DNA of 64,000 nucleotides from assembly GCA_035631875.1 (NCBI GenBank), contig DASQHX010000010.1, positions 62,001 to 126,000 on the forward strand, in the 5' to 3' direction. Under the pieces are notes generated by a model. The model searched no databases. It saw nothing but the letters and a program-made list of their open reading frames with translations, and was not told where the DNA came from. How positions within the stretch are numbered: the first letter of the stretch is position 1; every line of letters starts with the position of its first letter. This DNA is from Nitrosopumilaceae archaeon (lineage in GTDB: Archaea > Thermoproteota > Nitrososphaeria > Nitrososphaerales > Nitrosopumilaceae). Shown one piece after another: positions 17,017 to 25,359 of the stretch. A program made the translations under genes and the position numbers.

Positions 17017-17489
17017 GGCGGTAGTGCCTGTGTTGAAATTGTTGTACCTCTTACTGTAGTGACCTGAATGTTAGTAAGCACATTACTACTATATGCATAT
17101 GGAACTAGTATTGATCCTGTTCTTTGTGGTAAAATTGTCTGATTGCCATAATGAAATTGAATGGTTTTGGTTGATGTACTAAACTGTATTTGTGTAACAT
17201 TTAGGCCAACACTACCCTGATTATTCAAAGTGATGTTAACTGCTGGAACAGATTTACCTGGACAGTTACTTTGAATTTGACAAAACCAGATTTTTTCTAT
17301 TATTAAATTTTCATTAATTTGATTTACATTGTTAGAAAAAGATCTTGCCATAGTTCCTTCATTACCAAAAATGTTTGAATGTCCCCATGCGACAACTCCG
17401 CTACCCATGACAGCGACAGTTGTAAGCATTATAACAGTTGTAACTATAGTAGCTAGTCCTCGTCTAGACCTTTTCCGCACTCTTTTCAT
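17013..17489 (-). CDS. Type IV pilin-like (minor pilin) protein
   Basis: 158 residues. A strongly basic N-terminus with the class III signal SRRG/LATIVT is followed by a hydrophobic helix and a small beta-rich domain with a Cys pair. It is a paralogue of 1835-2311. It is first gene of the operon that continues with the fibro-slime pilin and the 399-residue minor pilin; the stop overlaps the next start by 4 bp. Confidence 0.85.
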   Translation of the reverse strand: MKRVRKRSRRGLATIVTTVIMLTTVAVMGSGVVAWGHSNIFGNEGTMARSFSNNVNQINENLIIEKIWFCQIQSNCPGKSVPAVNITLNNQGSVGLNVTQIQFSTSTKTIQFHYGNQTILPQRTGSILVPYAYSSNVLTNIQVTTVRGTTISTQALPP

Positions 17490-17585
17490 ATGAGAATGTA
17501 CATAGATTCTCTATTGTACAATTGCATGTCATTTTTACATACATGCAGACTCCCATTTTTGGGAATAAGGCAGATATTGTTGTTT

Positions 17586-17714
17586 TTAGGGTCTTTGTTC
17601 AGTAAGGTAATAATGCAGTTCCGTATAGCACTCAACACAGCATTCTTGTTCGTTCGTATGTTCACAATTGTATGTTTTTTTTGGATCTTGACCACATTTG
17701 GTACATGTTGTCAT
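17586..17714 (-). CDS. Small Cys-rich zinc-binding protein
   Basis: 42 residues (MTTCTKCGQD...). CTKC near the start, an NCEH segment and CCVEC give at least six Cys plus His, enough for a zinc ribbon. The start ATG at 17714 and stop at 17586 are read from the sequence. It belongs to a set of very short Cys-rich genes in this window. Two longer overlapping frames here lack such features and are taken as shadows. Function unknown. Confidence 0.6.
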   Translation of the reverse strand: MTTCTKCGQDPKKTYNCEHTNEQECCVECYTELHYYLTEQRP

Positions 17715-17728
17715 TTATAGATAACCTG

Positions 17729-18121
17729 CTATCGGGATTTTTTAATCTTGATACCACCCAAAATCGCAATAATTATTCCAATACCAACAACTGCCCCAAA
17801 TTCTCTCTTTCCTTCTGACGGAATAGCGTTTCCTTGTAATGCAAAGATTATGGCTACTCCTAGTATCATTAATACCCCTCCAATAATGATCAAACTTCCC
17901 AAACCACGAGATGATTCCTTTCTTGTAATGAAAAATGATATTACAAGCATAGCTGCTGGTATTATTCCAAATATTGCACCTCTTGTTTTAACATCAATGT
18001 TTAGGAAAGCTGTATTTTGAACACCGAGATTTTCGTTTATTGCCATGATTGAATCTGCCCCATAGATTGCAAGCATTACAATTGATATAACAGACATAAT
18101 TATTGCTGCCTTTAGTGCCAT
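17729..18121 (-). CDS. Hypothetical four-helix membrane protein
   Basis: 130 residues with four hydrophobic segments (about 5-25, 48-65, 73-93, 108-125) and a short basic C-terminus KIKKSR. I do not recognise the family. It lies 14 bp upstream of the start of the small zinc-binding gene on the same strand and is likely cotranscribed with it. Confidence 0.75.
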   Translation of the reverse strand: MALKAAIIMSVISIVMLAIYGADSIMAINENLGVQNTAFLNIDVKTRGAIFGIIPAAMLVISFFITRKESSRGLGSLIIIGGVLMILGVAIIFALQGNAIPSEGKREFGAVVGIGIIIAILGGIKIKKSR

Positions 18122-18255
18122 AGTTTTGCTACTCCATTTACAATTAATAAACCTATGAAATTTTTATGTTAAGATATTATTATATTCTAATTTTGATTGA
18201 CTTCAAAAATCAATCTTACAAATGTTTTAATTGTAAAAAGATCATCATCTATTCT

Positions 18256-18375
18256 ATGCAAATTCTTATTTTATCCTGTGACATGGGAAAAAGACTAAAA
18301 CCTATGACTGGGCAAATACCAAAACGACTAGTTCAATTAAATAATATTCAAATAATAGAATGTGTAAAAAAATGA
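18256..18375 (+). pseudogene. N-terminal remnant of sugar nucleotidyltransferase
   Basis: 39 codons reading ...LILSCDMGKRLKPMTG followed by IPKRLV and NIQIIE. This is the start of the NTP_transferase (RmlA/GlmU-type) fold: the Gly-rich G(D/K)GxRLxPxT loop and the IPKxLV motif. The Gly before the loop Asp is replaced by Cys. The frame then stops, and nothing of the remaining roughly 200 residues follows. A longer upstream reading exists but does not resemble the family. I read this as a gene relic. Confidence 0.6.
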
Positions 18376-18418
18376 AATCATTAAACTATGAGAATTTTAT
18401 AATAAAAAATGATACATT

Positions 18419-19390
18419 ATGAGAATTGCTTATAGCTTAGGTTCTGTACTGTCTATAAATGAAGTACTCGAGTGTTCCAAAATTTTATCCAGATATAATC
18501 CTGATTCGGTATGGATTCCTGAGACATGGGGCATGGAAGGATTGTCTATGCTTTCAACGGTATCACAAATTATCAAAAATTCAAAAATTGGCTCATCTAT
18601 AATCAACATCTATTCCAGAACTCCATCCCTTATTGCTATGGGTGCAGCTACCATTGATACCCTCTCAAATGGCAGGCTAATACTTGGATTGGGTACGAGT
18701 AGTGAATCCATCATACAAGAATGGCACGGTCTTGAGTTTAATCAACCTGTTCAGAGAATGCGTGAATATGTAGAAATAATAAGATTGATAATGTCAGGAA
18801 ATAAAATAAATTATGATGGAAAATTATTTCATCTAAAAAATTTTACATTATTAATAAAACCAACAAGAAAAGAAATTCCGATTTATTTGGCTGCTGTAAA
18901 CCAGAAAATGGTTGAATTGACATGGGAGATAGCTGATGGCGTGATATTCTACTTACGGCCGATTTTAGAGCTTCAAAACACCATACAAAAAATGCAATCA
19001 AAGAAAAAAATCGAGGTATCAAGTCAATTTATCACATGTATATCTGAAGATAGTGAAAAAGCTATAAATCGTGCAAAAAAAACACTTGCATTTTACATAT
19101 CTGTAGGAAAAATTTATAGAGAATTTTTAGCAAAAAATGGATTTGCAAAAGAAATTCAAGAAATATATGATGAATATAAAAAATCAGGATTTCGTACAAA
19201 CTACAAACTAGTCTCTACTAACATGCTTGATTCACTGACAATTTGTGGCATCCCTGAAGAGTGTAAGAAAAAACTAGATAGATTTGTAAAAACTGGTGTT
19301 TCGTTACCAATAATACAGTTTAATCCAGTAGGCGAAGTCACGAAATCCTTTAAACTGCTCGTTTCCACGCTATCAGGTAACAAAAATTGA
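18419..19390 (+). CDS. Luciferase-like F420-dependent oxidoreductase
   Basis: 323 residues. It is a TIM-barrel of the bacterial luciferase/LLM family: DSVWIPETWG at the N-terminus, NGRLILGLGT in the middle, and a conserved QPVQRMREYVEIIR helix. Archaeal members usually use coenzyme F420, which Nitrososphaerota make. The substrate is unknown. Its last codons overlap the next gene (thiolase) by 4 bp, so the two are coupled. Confidence 0.88.
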   Translation: MRIAYSLGSVLSINEVLECSKILSRYNPDSVWIPETWGMEGLSMLSTVSQIIKNSKIGSSIINIYSRTPSLIAMGAATIDTLSNGRLILGLGTSSESIIQEWHGLEFNQPVQRMREYVEIIRLIMSGNKINYDGKLFHLKNFTLLIKPTRKEIPIYLAAVNQKMVELTWEIADGVIFYLRPILELQNTIQKMQSKKKIEVSSQFITCISEDSEKAINRAKKTLAFYISVGKIYREFLAKNGFAKEIQEIYDEYKKSGFRTNYKLVSTNMLDSLTICGIPEECKKKLDRFVKTGVSLPIIQFNPVGEVTKSFKLLVSTLSGNKN

Positions 19391-20496
19391 GAAGAGTGGG
19401 AATTGGAGGGTTTGGCCTCACAAAATTCAACAAAGATGATGTTTCAATTGAATCACTAATGCTATCATCGATAAAATCGCTTTTTGATACATCTCAAAAT
19501 TTAACTCAAAATGATGTTGATGTTGTTCTTACATCAACTAATGATAATAGCAAGTATTTAGCAAATATCATGTCTGAGCTTGCTGGAATTTCCCCAAAAA
19601 TATCGCACTCTATTGAGAGTTTATGCAATTCTGGTGCGAATAGTGTGATTTCAGCATATTCATACATTGCTTCAGGTTTAGCAGATGTTGCGTTGGTAGT
19701 TGGTGCAGAAAAATTTGATAATCCAGGGCTAGTTTTAGAATGGGACGCATCACGTGGTCAATACAAACATCCTGTATACTGGTCATCTATGTTTACAAGA
19801 TCTCATATGAGAAAATATGGTACTACCATGGAAGACCTTGCTATAGTCTCTGCTAAAAATCACAAAAATGCGTTAGAAAACCCGCATGCCTATTTTGATA
19901 AAGAATATTCTGTTGATGATGTAATGCAATCAAAAAATATTACTGACGATGTTCGTATTTTAGATTGTTCTTTTCCATGTAACGGCTCTGCCGCAATTCT
20001 ACTTGTATCAGAAGAATCAATAAAAAAATTTACGGATTGTCCTGTTTGGCTGGCTGGAATGGGTCAAAAAACAATCTCTGCAGGATTTACAAAAAACGAG
20101 GATCTTACTAAACTGCAATCCACAAAATACGCCGCTAATACTGCATATGTGATGTCAAAAAAAGAGCCTAAAGACATTGATGTTGCTGAGGTTCATGATG
20201 CATTTAGCATATGTGAAATTATGGAAGTCGAAGACTTGGGTTTTGTAGAAAAAGGAAAAGGAAATCAATTTGTTAGAACCATGTATGATACTCAAAATAA
20301 GAAAATTAATCCCCGAGGAGGATTGCTAGGTTCCGGTCATCCTTTAGGAGCTACTGGAATAGCACAAGTTGTAGAAATTAGTCAACAGCTTCAAAACAAA
20401 GCAGGAAAACGTCAAGTTGAAGGAGCCAAAGTAGGTCTAGTTCAAAACATGTCTGCAGCTGCCACTTCTTCAACAGTTCTTGTTTTTGAATCATGA
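19387..20496 (+). CDS. Thiolase (SCP2/acetyl-CoA acetyltransferase-like)
   Basis: 369 residues from a TTG start. The nucleophile region is ESLCNSG (C80), and the C-terminal GHPLGATG motif carries H318. Archaeal thiolases of this type work with a DUF35 zinc/OB protein, and that gene follows with a 4-bp overlap. Possible roles are acetoacetyl-CoA formation or cleavage in the mevalonate or 3HP/4HB pathways. The partner oxidoreductase upstream suggests instead a dedicated acyl-CoA pathway. Confidence 0.88.
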   Translation: MRRVGIGGFGLTKFNKDDVSIESLMLSSIKSLFDTSQNLTQNDVDVVLTSTNDNSKYLANIMSELAGISPKISHSIESLCNSGANSVISAYSYIASGLADVALVVGAEKFDNPGLVLEWDASRGQYKHPVYWSSMFTRSHMRKYGTTMEDLAIVSAKNHKNALENPHAYFDKEYSVDDVMQSKNITDDVRILDCSFPCNGSAAILLVSEESIKKFTDCPVWLAGMGQKTISAGFTKNEDLTKLQSTKYAANTAYVMSKKEPKDIDVAEVHDAFSICEIMEVEDLGFVEKGKGNQFVRTMYDTQNKKINPRGGLLGSGHPLGATGIAQVVEISQQLQNKAGKRQVEGAKVGLVQNMSAAATSSTVLVFES

Positions 20497-20816
20497 ATCA
20501 ATTTAAAAATGAACTAAAAAACGGCAAATTTGTCTGTAGCGAATGTCCAAAATGCAACAAACTTGTCTGGCCTCCAAGTGATTTTTGTAATGTTTGTTTT
20601 AGTAAGGTAAAATGGAGACAAGTATCTAAAAAGTGTAAGATAATAGAATTCTCAAAGAAAGATAACATCTTTTTTTGTATAGCTGAATTTGAAAATACAA
20701 TCAGAGTGATGGGGGAGTTAAAAACCGGGTTAAAAATTCCGTCAGTAGGCCATGATATTGATCTTGTAAAATGTGATTATACTGATAAGGAAAAATTCTT
20801 TTTCCAATTAAATTAA
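20493..20816 (+). CDS. DUF35 zinc-ribbon/OB-fold acyl-CoA-associated protein
   Basis: 107 residues. An N-terminal zinc ribbon CPKC...CNVC is followed by a short beta-barrel region. This is the DUF35 (OB-fold) layout of proteins that bridge thiolases to other acyl-CoA enzymes in archaea. It overlaps the thiolase gene by 4 bp. It is shorter than typical (about 130), with a reduced OB part. Confidence 0.82.
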   Translation: MNQFKNELKNGKFVCSECPKCNKLVWPPSDFCNVCFSKVKWRQVSKKCKIIEFSKKDNIFFCIAEFENTIRVMGELKTGLKIPSVGHDIDLVKCDYTDKEKFFFQLN

Positions 20817-20830
20817 TTACAAGTTAATTG

Positions 20831-21631
20831 TCAAACCATTTTATCAAATTCTTTAATTTTATTATCCTTCTTGAATATCTGAATGTGATTATAGATACCA
20901 AATGAAAACATGATATATGACCACATGAATAAAATATCTACAGGATGACCAGTATAATACGAATTATTAAGTGTAAAATATTGAAATCCTGTATCAGCAA
21001 TCACTTCAAATATAATTCCAATCAACAATAAAGTCCATAGAAAATTTACTTCTCCTCTAAAAAATAAAAAAATTCCAATCATTGCAGGTATGATTATTAT
21101 AGAATCTGCAATAGGATATGTTGCGCCCAATATAATTGCAAACTTATTTTCATTAGAATTATTATCAATTGTCATATACAAATTTGGAATTAGAATGGAT
21201 ACTGCAATTAGTGAAGTCAAAAGTATCATTTTTCTTGAAATTAATTTTTTGAATGGTTTTAGATAATATATTGAAAATAAAAATAAAAATGGATATCCTG
21301 CAATATAAAATACATCTGCAGATGATGGAAATGGGTTTGTATGAAACACGAGTTCATAAATTGACCATGTGGTCTCTGCAATAAACCATGAAATGGCAGT
21401 TCCTGTGAATAATAACCACGCCTTACCATGATTACCTGATTTTCTGAATCGTGATGACATGATTATTGATAAAAAAACAAAGACCCCTGTTAGCGGAATG
21501 TAAGTAAAATCAGTTACTACCTTAACTACATTTTTTCCAAAAAATGTTGCCAGCATTATTCCAAGACCTGTTATCAAAAGGCATGTAAATAATGACTTGT
21601 ATTCTTGTAATTTCTCTAAATTATTTTGCAA
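20831..21631 (-). CDS. Eight-helix membrane sensor-like protein (copy A)
   Basis: 266 residues with about eight membrane helices. The motif around helices 3-4 (TTWSIYELV...FPSSADVFYIAGYP) recurs in weaker form around helices 7-8 (HPVDILFMWSYI), suggesting an internal 4+4 duplication. From memory this motif occurs in N-terminal membrane domains of some bacterial GGDEF and histidine kinase proteins; here it stands alone. It is a paralogue of 23291-24091. It follows a small helical-domain gene by 2 bp and a TrmB-like regulator. A sensor or signalling role is inferred. Confidence 0.82.
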   Translation of the reverse strand: MQNNLEKLQEYKSLFTCLLITGLGIMLATFFGKNVVKVVTDFTYIPLTGVFVFLSIIMSSRFRKSGNHGKAWLLFTGTAISWFIAETTWSIYELVFHTNPFPSSADVFYIAGYPFLFLFSIYYLKPFKKLISRKMILLTSLIAVSILIPNLYMTIDNNSNENKFAIILGATYPIADSIIIIPAMIGIFLFFRGEVNFLWTLLLIGIIFEVIADTGFQYFTLNNSYYTGHPVDILFMWSYIMFSFGIYNHIQIFKKDNKIKEFDKMV

Positions 21632-21633
21632 AT

Positions 21634-21921
21634 TTACTCACTTATTGCAGTAACAAAGACTTCGATTGGTTTTTCTGTTATGTATTCATTTAGTTCATTT
21701 TTTATTGCATCCACAATTGTAATATGTGCATTACCAAAGATTTTTTTCAAAACTTTGTTTAAATATTCTGGATGCTCATAGCATTCTGGTAAATAGCAAT
21801 TGTAGTCTTTTGATAATTGTTTTATGACTTTCTCATAAATTGGCTGACCAATTCCACGTAACACCTTTTCAACAGCAAGACTAACCATGGCTTTTCTTAA
21901 TTGGTTTTGATCAATATTCAT
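21634..21921 (-). CDS. Small helical regulator-like domain protein (module A)
   Basis: 95 residues, helical. Its pattern (KVLKKIFGNAHITIVDAI) matches the N-terminal 80-90 residues of the 207-residue regulator at 24099-24722 (TVLREFFGEGAEGLERQF). Here the DNA-binding part is absent, and a separate TrmB-type regulator lies just upstream. It is followed after 2 bp by membrane copy A. It likely links the regulator to the membrane protein. Confidence 0.75.
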   Translation of the reverse strand: MNIDQNQLRKAMVSLAVEKVLRGIGQPIYEKVIKQLSKDYNCYLPECYEHPEYLNKVLKKIFGNAHITIVDAIKNELNEYITEKPIEVFVTAISE

Positions 21922-21936
21922 AGTATTAACACTTCA

Positions 21937-22785
21937 TTATTGAAGATGTCTAGAATTTGACCATATGTAACCAAATAATAACTGCATTGTGTAAATCATT
22001 GAAGTTGAATCAGTCCACATTGCTATTACATTTTGTGGAGATTCGCTCACATTTTTCATGAATAAGAGCAATTCATTGTCATCTTTTATAATAAAACAAA
22101 GATTTTCTTTGATCTTACTTGGAGTTTTCTTTACTTTAGTTATTAATTTTTGATCAAAAATATATGTCGTTTTTTTAGATGATGATGTAATTAACTTCGC
22201 TTCAATTTTTGAATCGGTTATGAGTTCTAGAAAACCAGAATGATAAAACTTCATGAAATCCTTTTCTGATCCTAAAATTAGAAGTTCATTTTTTGTTTTT
22301 GATATCATTTCATTTATTTTTCCAGTCATTTGATTTACTCCTTGAAGCATTTGGAATTTTCCTTCCTTCGAATCATTTTGATCAATTTTGAAATTTGGTA
22401 TCGTATTCCAAAGATCTACCAAACCTTTTTCTTGATTTTCTAGTGTTTTGACTCGTTCTTTTTCAGTATTAATCAATACTCCCATTGCTTTATCAAGTGC
22501 TAACGCTGAAAACTTAATCGGGTGTTGAAATGTTGCAGATACTATGCCTTTGTTTTGAAGATGGGTAAGAAGATGATATGTCTCAGTTCTTGGCACCTTT
22601 AGGGTTTTGCTTACCTGTGTTGCAGTACTTGGACCATATTTTTCTAAAAACAAAAAAACCTTGGATTGATTAGAAGTTAGACCGAATTTAGATAGTTCAT
22701 TCTTAAGTTTTTCTAGCAACATTTCATAATCGTATGATTTTGACTCTAACGTGGAATCTAATAATGAATTAGTCTCGCTTGTCAT
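21937..22785 (-). CDS. TrmB-family transcriptional regulator
   Basis: 282 residues. The winged helix at about 30-95 (GLTSNQSKVFLFLEKYGP...VPRTETYHLLTHLQNKGI) is typical of TrmB regulators. A coiled segment follows (about 105-130) and then a C-terminal effector-like domain. It is first in the operon with the 95- and 266-residue genes. An interrupted palindrome at 22808-22826, just before its start, could be an autoregulatory site. Confidence 0.85.
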   Translation of the reverse strand: MTSETNSLLDSTLESKSYDYEMLLEKLKNELSKFGLTSNQSKVFLFLEKYGPSTATQVSKTLKVPRTETYHLLTHLQNKGIVSATFQHPIKFSALALDKAMGVLINTEKERVKTLENQEKGLVDLWNTIPNFKIDQNDSKEGKFQMLQGVNQMTGKINEMISKTKNELLILGSEKDFMKFYHSGFLELITDSKIEAKLITSSSKKTTYIFDQKLITKVKKTPSKIKENLCFIIKDDNELLLFMKNVSESPQNVIAMWTDSTSMIYTMQLLFGYIWSNSRHLQ

Positions 22786-22807
22786 ATGAATAACAGACTA
22801 ATCTAGT

Positions 22808-22826
22808 AGATCCTCTTTAGAGATCT
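22808..22826. promoter_or_regulatory. Near-palindrome upstream of TrmB-like gene
   Basis: AGATCCTCT-TT-AGAGATCT is a palindrome with one extra base in the left arm. It lies 23-41 nt before the ATG at 22785 and would overlap the TATA region. An operator is likely by position only. Confidence 0.4.
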
Positions 22827-22886
22827 GCATGTATTAGTTAATTACATACAAGAAAAATAGGATAAAACGTGCTTTGTTTTAATTAT

Positions 22887-23111
22887 TTATTCTCTAACTT
22901 CTTCTGCCATTCGTATTACCGCATCTGTAATCTTTGAAAATTGTACCTGAGTCTCTACATCCATACTGTCTTTAGATTTTGTTCTTATTATTTTCATCAT
23001 TGTTTTTATGATGAATGTTGGCTCTAAGTTGGAGTTTTCTAGTGAAAATCCTCTTATTAGATCATTTCTTTGAGAAACCTCGCATTGTTTTTGTGTAGTT
23101 ATTCTTAACAT
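22887..23111 (-). CDS. Small hypothetical protein under operator-type promoter
   Basis: 74 residues, basic in the middle, helical C-terminus; no family recognised. A TATA-like element (TTTTATC on the minus strand, about 30 nt before the ATG) and an inverted repeat just upstream of it support the start and resemble the promoter of the 81-residue gene at 13017-13262. Confidence 0.6.
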   Translation of the reverse strand: MLRITTQKQCEVSQRNDLIRGFSLENSNLEPTFIIKTMMKIIRTKSKDSMDVETQVQFSKITDAVIRMAEEVRE

Positions 23112-23137
23112 TGTTATTTTTTATTTAGAGTACTTTA

Positions 23138-23167
23138 GATAAAAGGTTGTTCTGCCAAAATTGGAAA
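23138..23167 (-). promoter_or_regulatory. TATA box plus inverted-repeat operator candidate
   Basis: The TATA element lies near 23138-23146. Directly upstream, at 23152-23167, is CTGCCA-AAAT-TGGAAA, a two-mismatch form of the 24797-24812 palindrome with the same spacer length. Confidence 0.4.
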
Positions 23168-23290
23168 TATGTTTACTACATATACAGCATTCTGTAATAA
23201 AAAAAAATAACATGTTGTATTTTAGATTAAAATTTTATATTATATTTATAACTAATTATATTATTAAAAATATAAAAATAATTTTAAATG
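23168..23290. other. Extremely AT-rich intergenic stretch
   Basis: About 120 bp that is almost entirely A and T, especially 23230-23290. It lies between membrane copy B (stop) and the 74-residue gene's promoter. No ORF, no origin-type repeats seen. Confidence 0.5.
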
Positions 23291-24091
23291 TTAAATTGTT
23301 TTTTGATGTTTGTATAATGCATAAGTAATTATCATGTATCCACTATACCAAAATAAATTGACCGGATGTGTTAGTGTGTATTGATTAAACGTATCAAGAT
23401 AAGAATACCACACATCACCAAAAGTCAAGAGTATTACACCTATTAACAAAACAAGCCAAGAAACCCCTAAAACACCTTGTCGGAACACTCTAGCTCCTAG
23501 CATGGTGCCAGACAAAATCGAAGAACCCAAGATTACATAAATCAATCCACTATAGAAACCAAAATTAGCCTCACCTTGTTTTTGAAATGAAATTATGGAA
23601 TAAACTAATGTAATGACAATTGGGATAGCAATTACCCATGATTTGGTGAGGGTACCAATTTTTGGCTTGAAAAATCTTATATTTAATATTAAATGTGCCA
23701 TAATTAACGGATAAAATGCGTAGAAGAATAGATCTGCAGCTGTAAAAGTTGTATCATAACCTAATACATCATACATGCCATAAACAGCTTCTCCAATAAA
23801 ATTCATGGCAAATCCTATAGTTAAAACAAGATATGATTTTCCAAATACACGTGACCCCCAATATCTTTTTACTACAAAAAATGCAGCAATTGAAGAAATT
23901 AATGGATTAATGACAGAAATGACGTCAATTAGATGTGCAGCATCGTCTGGATTTGGAAAAGCTGCATATAGATATATTTGAAATGCACCCACTATTCCAA
24001 AAATTACTAATAATAACTTTGGATCAATTGGACTGCTAATCTTTTCTGGTACTATACCGGGTTTTTCAGAATTCTTTCTCCAATGCAACAT
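23291..24091 (-). CDS. Eight-helix membrane sensor-like protein (copy B)
   Basis: 266 residues, the same length and helix layout as copy A at 20831-21631. It has the repeated motifs GEAVYGMYDVL...AADLFFYAFYP around helices 3-4 and FGDVWYSYLD...HPVNLFWYSGY around helices 7-8. It starts 7 bp after the 207-residue regulator, so regulator and membrane protein form a two-gene module. No catalytic output domain is attached. A role as a membrane sensor read out by the cytoplasmic partner is inferred. Confidence 0.82.
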   Translation of the reverse strand: MLHWRKNSEKPGIVPEKISSPIDPKLLLVIFGIVGAFQIYLYAAFPNPDDAAHLIDVISVINPLISSIAAFFVVKRYWGSRVFGKSYLVLTIGFAMNFIGEAVYGMYDVLGYDTTFTAADLFFYAFYPLIMAHLILNIRFFKPKIGTLTKSWVIAIPIVITLVYSIISFQKQGEANFGFYSGLIYVILGSSILSGTMLGARVFRQGVLGVSWLVLLIGVILLTFGDVWYSYLDTFNQYTLTHPVNLFWYSGYMIITYALYKHQKTI

Positions 24092-24098
24092 TGAAGAG

Positions 24099-24722
24099 TT
24101 ACCTGCATTGTACTACTTGAATTACAGAGCTTTTTTCTATTGACTCTTTTGCAAGCAAAACCTTGACAACTACCTTGTTTTTTTCTATATTGATTGTCAC
24201 ATTTTCAAATATAGATTTGTATTTGCTTACCTTTTTCCCATCATGGGTAGTAACATAACCATTAACTGCCAGTAAACCATTGTCAATTAGTGCATTTACT
24301 TTTCTATAACCCGATGTTTGCGGTATTTTTGCAATTTCAAGAATTTCAGAAATAATTCTTGATTCCCCTAAAACAACATTCAAAATGTTTTTCTTATCTT
24401 CATCTCCGAATGACTCTAGGATCAATTTGGCAAGGGATGGATCTTCTATTGCAACCCAATTGATGTCTTGTGTCTTTGATTGTTCTAATGTAACAACATT
24501 CTCTAAAAATTGCCTCTCTAACCCTTCAGCTCCTTCTCCAAAAAATTCTCTTAATACGGTATCTAATTTAGTAAAATCTCCTATTGCCTGTGTAAGATTT
24601 ATGCCATATTTTTCAAAGAGACGATCTTCAACTTTTTGTAATGTTTTTTTGCCAAGATTCTCTTTAATAGTAGAATCCAGCGATCTTGCAATTAGACTAT
24701 CTAATCCTGACATTACGTACAT
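24099..24722 (-). CDS. Winged-helix regulator with module-specific N-terminal domain
   Basis: 207 residues. The N-terminal 90 residues are homologous to the 95-residue protein of module A. Residues about 115-175 look like a winged helix (NVVLGESRIISEILEIAKIPQTSGYRK is its recognition region in shortened reading: ISEILEIAK then TSGYRKVNAL). The protein joins in one chain what module A splits between two genes. The start may be the ATG at 24713, about 28 nt from a TATA-like element. Confidence 0.78.
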   Translation of the reverse strand: MYVMSGLDSLIARSLDSTIKENLGKKTLQKVEDRLFEKYGINLTQAIGDFTKLDTVLREFFGEGAEGLERQFLENVVTLEQSKTQDINWVAIEDPSLAKLILESFGDEDKKNILNVVLGESRIISEILEIAKIPQTSGYRKVNALIDNGLLAVNGYVTTHDGKKVSKYKSIFENVTINIEKNKVVVKVLLAKESIEKSSVIQVVQCR

Positions 24723-24796
24723 GATAACGATAGAGGAGTTAAAATCAAGGTGTATGTCTCATTATATTATGACAATACTTATTACTGCTTACGATA

Positions 24797-24812
24797 TTTC
24801 CAAATATGGAAA
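24797..24812. promoter_or_regulatory. Perfect inverted repeat over a start codon
   Basis: TTTCCA-AATA-TGGAAA spans the ATG (24806) of the HEAT-repeat gene and lies in the divergent region with the module B regulator. It is the perfect member of a set of four similar sites (13299, 23152, 24797, 26839). Over a leaderless start codon it would fit a repressor site. Confidence 0.55.
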
Positions 24813-25309
24813 TGATCCATATTATTCTTGATGAGGGTAAACTTAGACACCTACCATTCAGAGTAAGGCTCGATAAATGCACTACGATTATAAAAAATGA
24901 AATTGACGAATCTCTTCGTTGGGATGCAGTATGGCTAGCAGGCGAAATTGCAGAAATGAACCCTGGCACTCCATTATTTGACGAAGTGGCAGATCTAATG
25001 GGGTGGGTATTAAAAAATGATAACAACGGGGTTGTAAAACACGAAGCATGTTATCAGATTGCTGCTAGAAATATGAGAAATAAGATCCCAGATTTGGTTC
25101 AAACTGCCTTAAATGACAAGAGCACAATTGCAAAGCATGAAGCGATTGAGTCTTTAGGATTAATGCGTGCGTTCGATTCTAAGGACATGATCGCAAACAG
25201 CCTCAAAGATTCAAACCCTGATGTACGTGAAACTGCAGCTTTTGTTATGAAAAGATTGGAAAGGTTACAGAGCATAAAAGAAAAATATGTACCATCTAAA
25301 GTAATCTAA
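24806..25309 (+). CDS. HEAT-repeat protein
   Basis: 167 residues made of helical HEAT-type repeats. KHEACYQIAARN, KHEAIESLGLM and VRETAAFVMKRL each mark the second helix of a repeat, similar to PBS-lyase/deoxyhypusine-hydroxylase-type scaffolds. No catalytic HE metal pairs complete enough for an enzyme call. A TATA-like element lies about 29 nt upstream of the ATG. Likely a protein-interaction scaffold. Confidence 0.8.
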   Translation: MEMIHIILDEGKLRHLPFRVRLDKCTTIIKNEIDESLRWDAVWLAGEIAEMNPGTPLFDEVADLMGWVLKNDNNGVVKHEACYQIAARNMRNKIPDLVQTALNDKSTIAKHEAIESLGLMRAFDSKDMIANSLKDSNPDVRETAAFVMKRLERLQSIKEKYVPSKVI

Positions 25310-25359
25310 GTCAATAATAAATTTAATCAATCATCAAAGACCAAAAATAGAAAAACATG

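Noticed and set aside
17490-17720. 76-codon plus-strand ORF and 69-codon minus-strand ORF
   Set aside because: Both overlap the 42-residue Cys-rich gene, which has a clear metal-binding pattern; they show none.
23168-23290. Replication origin
   Set aside because: Very AT-rich, but no origin-recognition repeats and no Cdc6 gene nearby.
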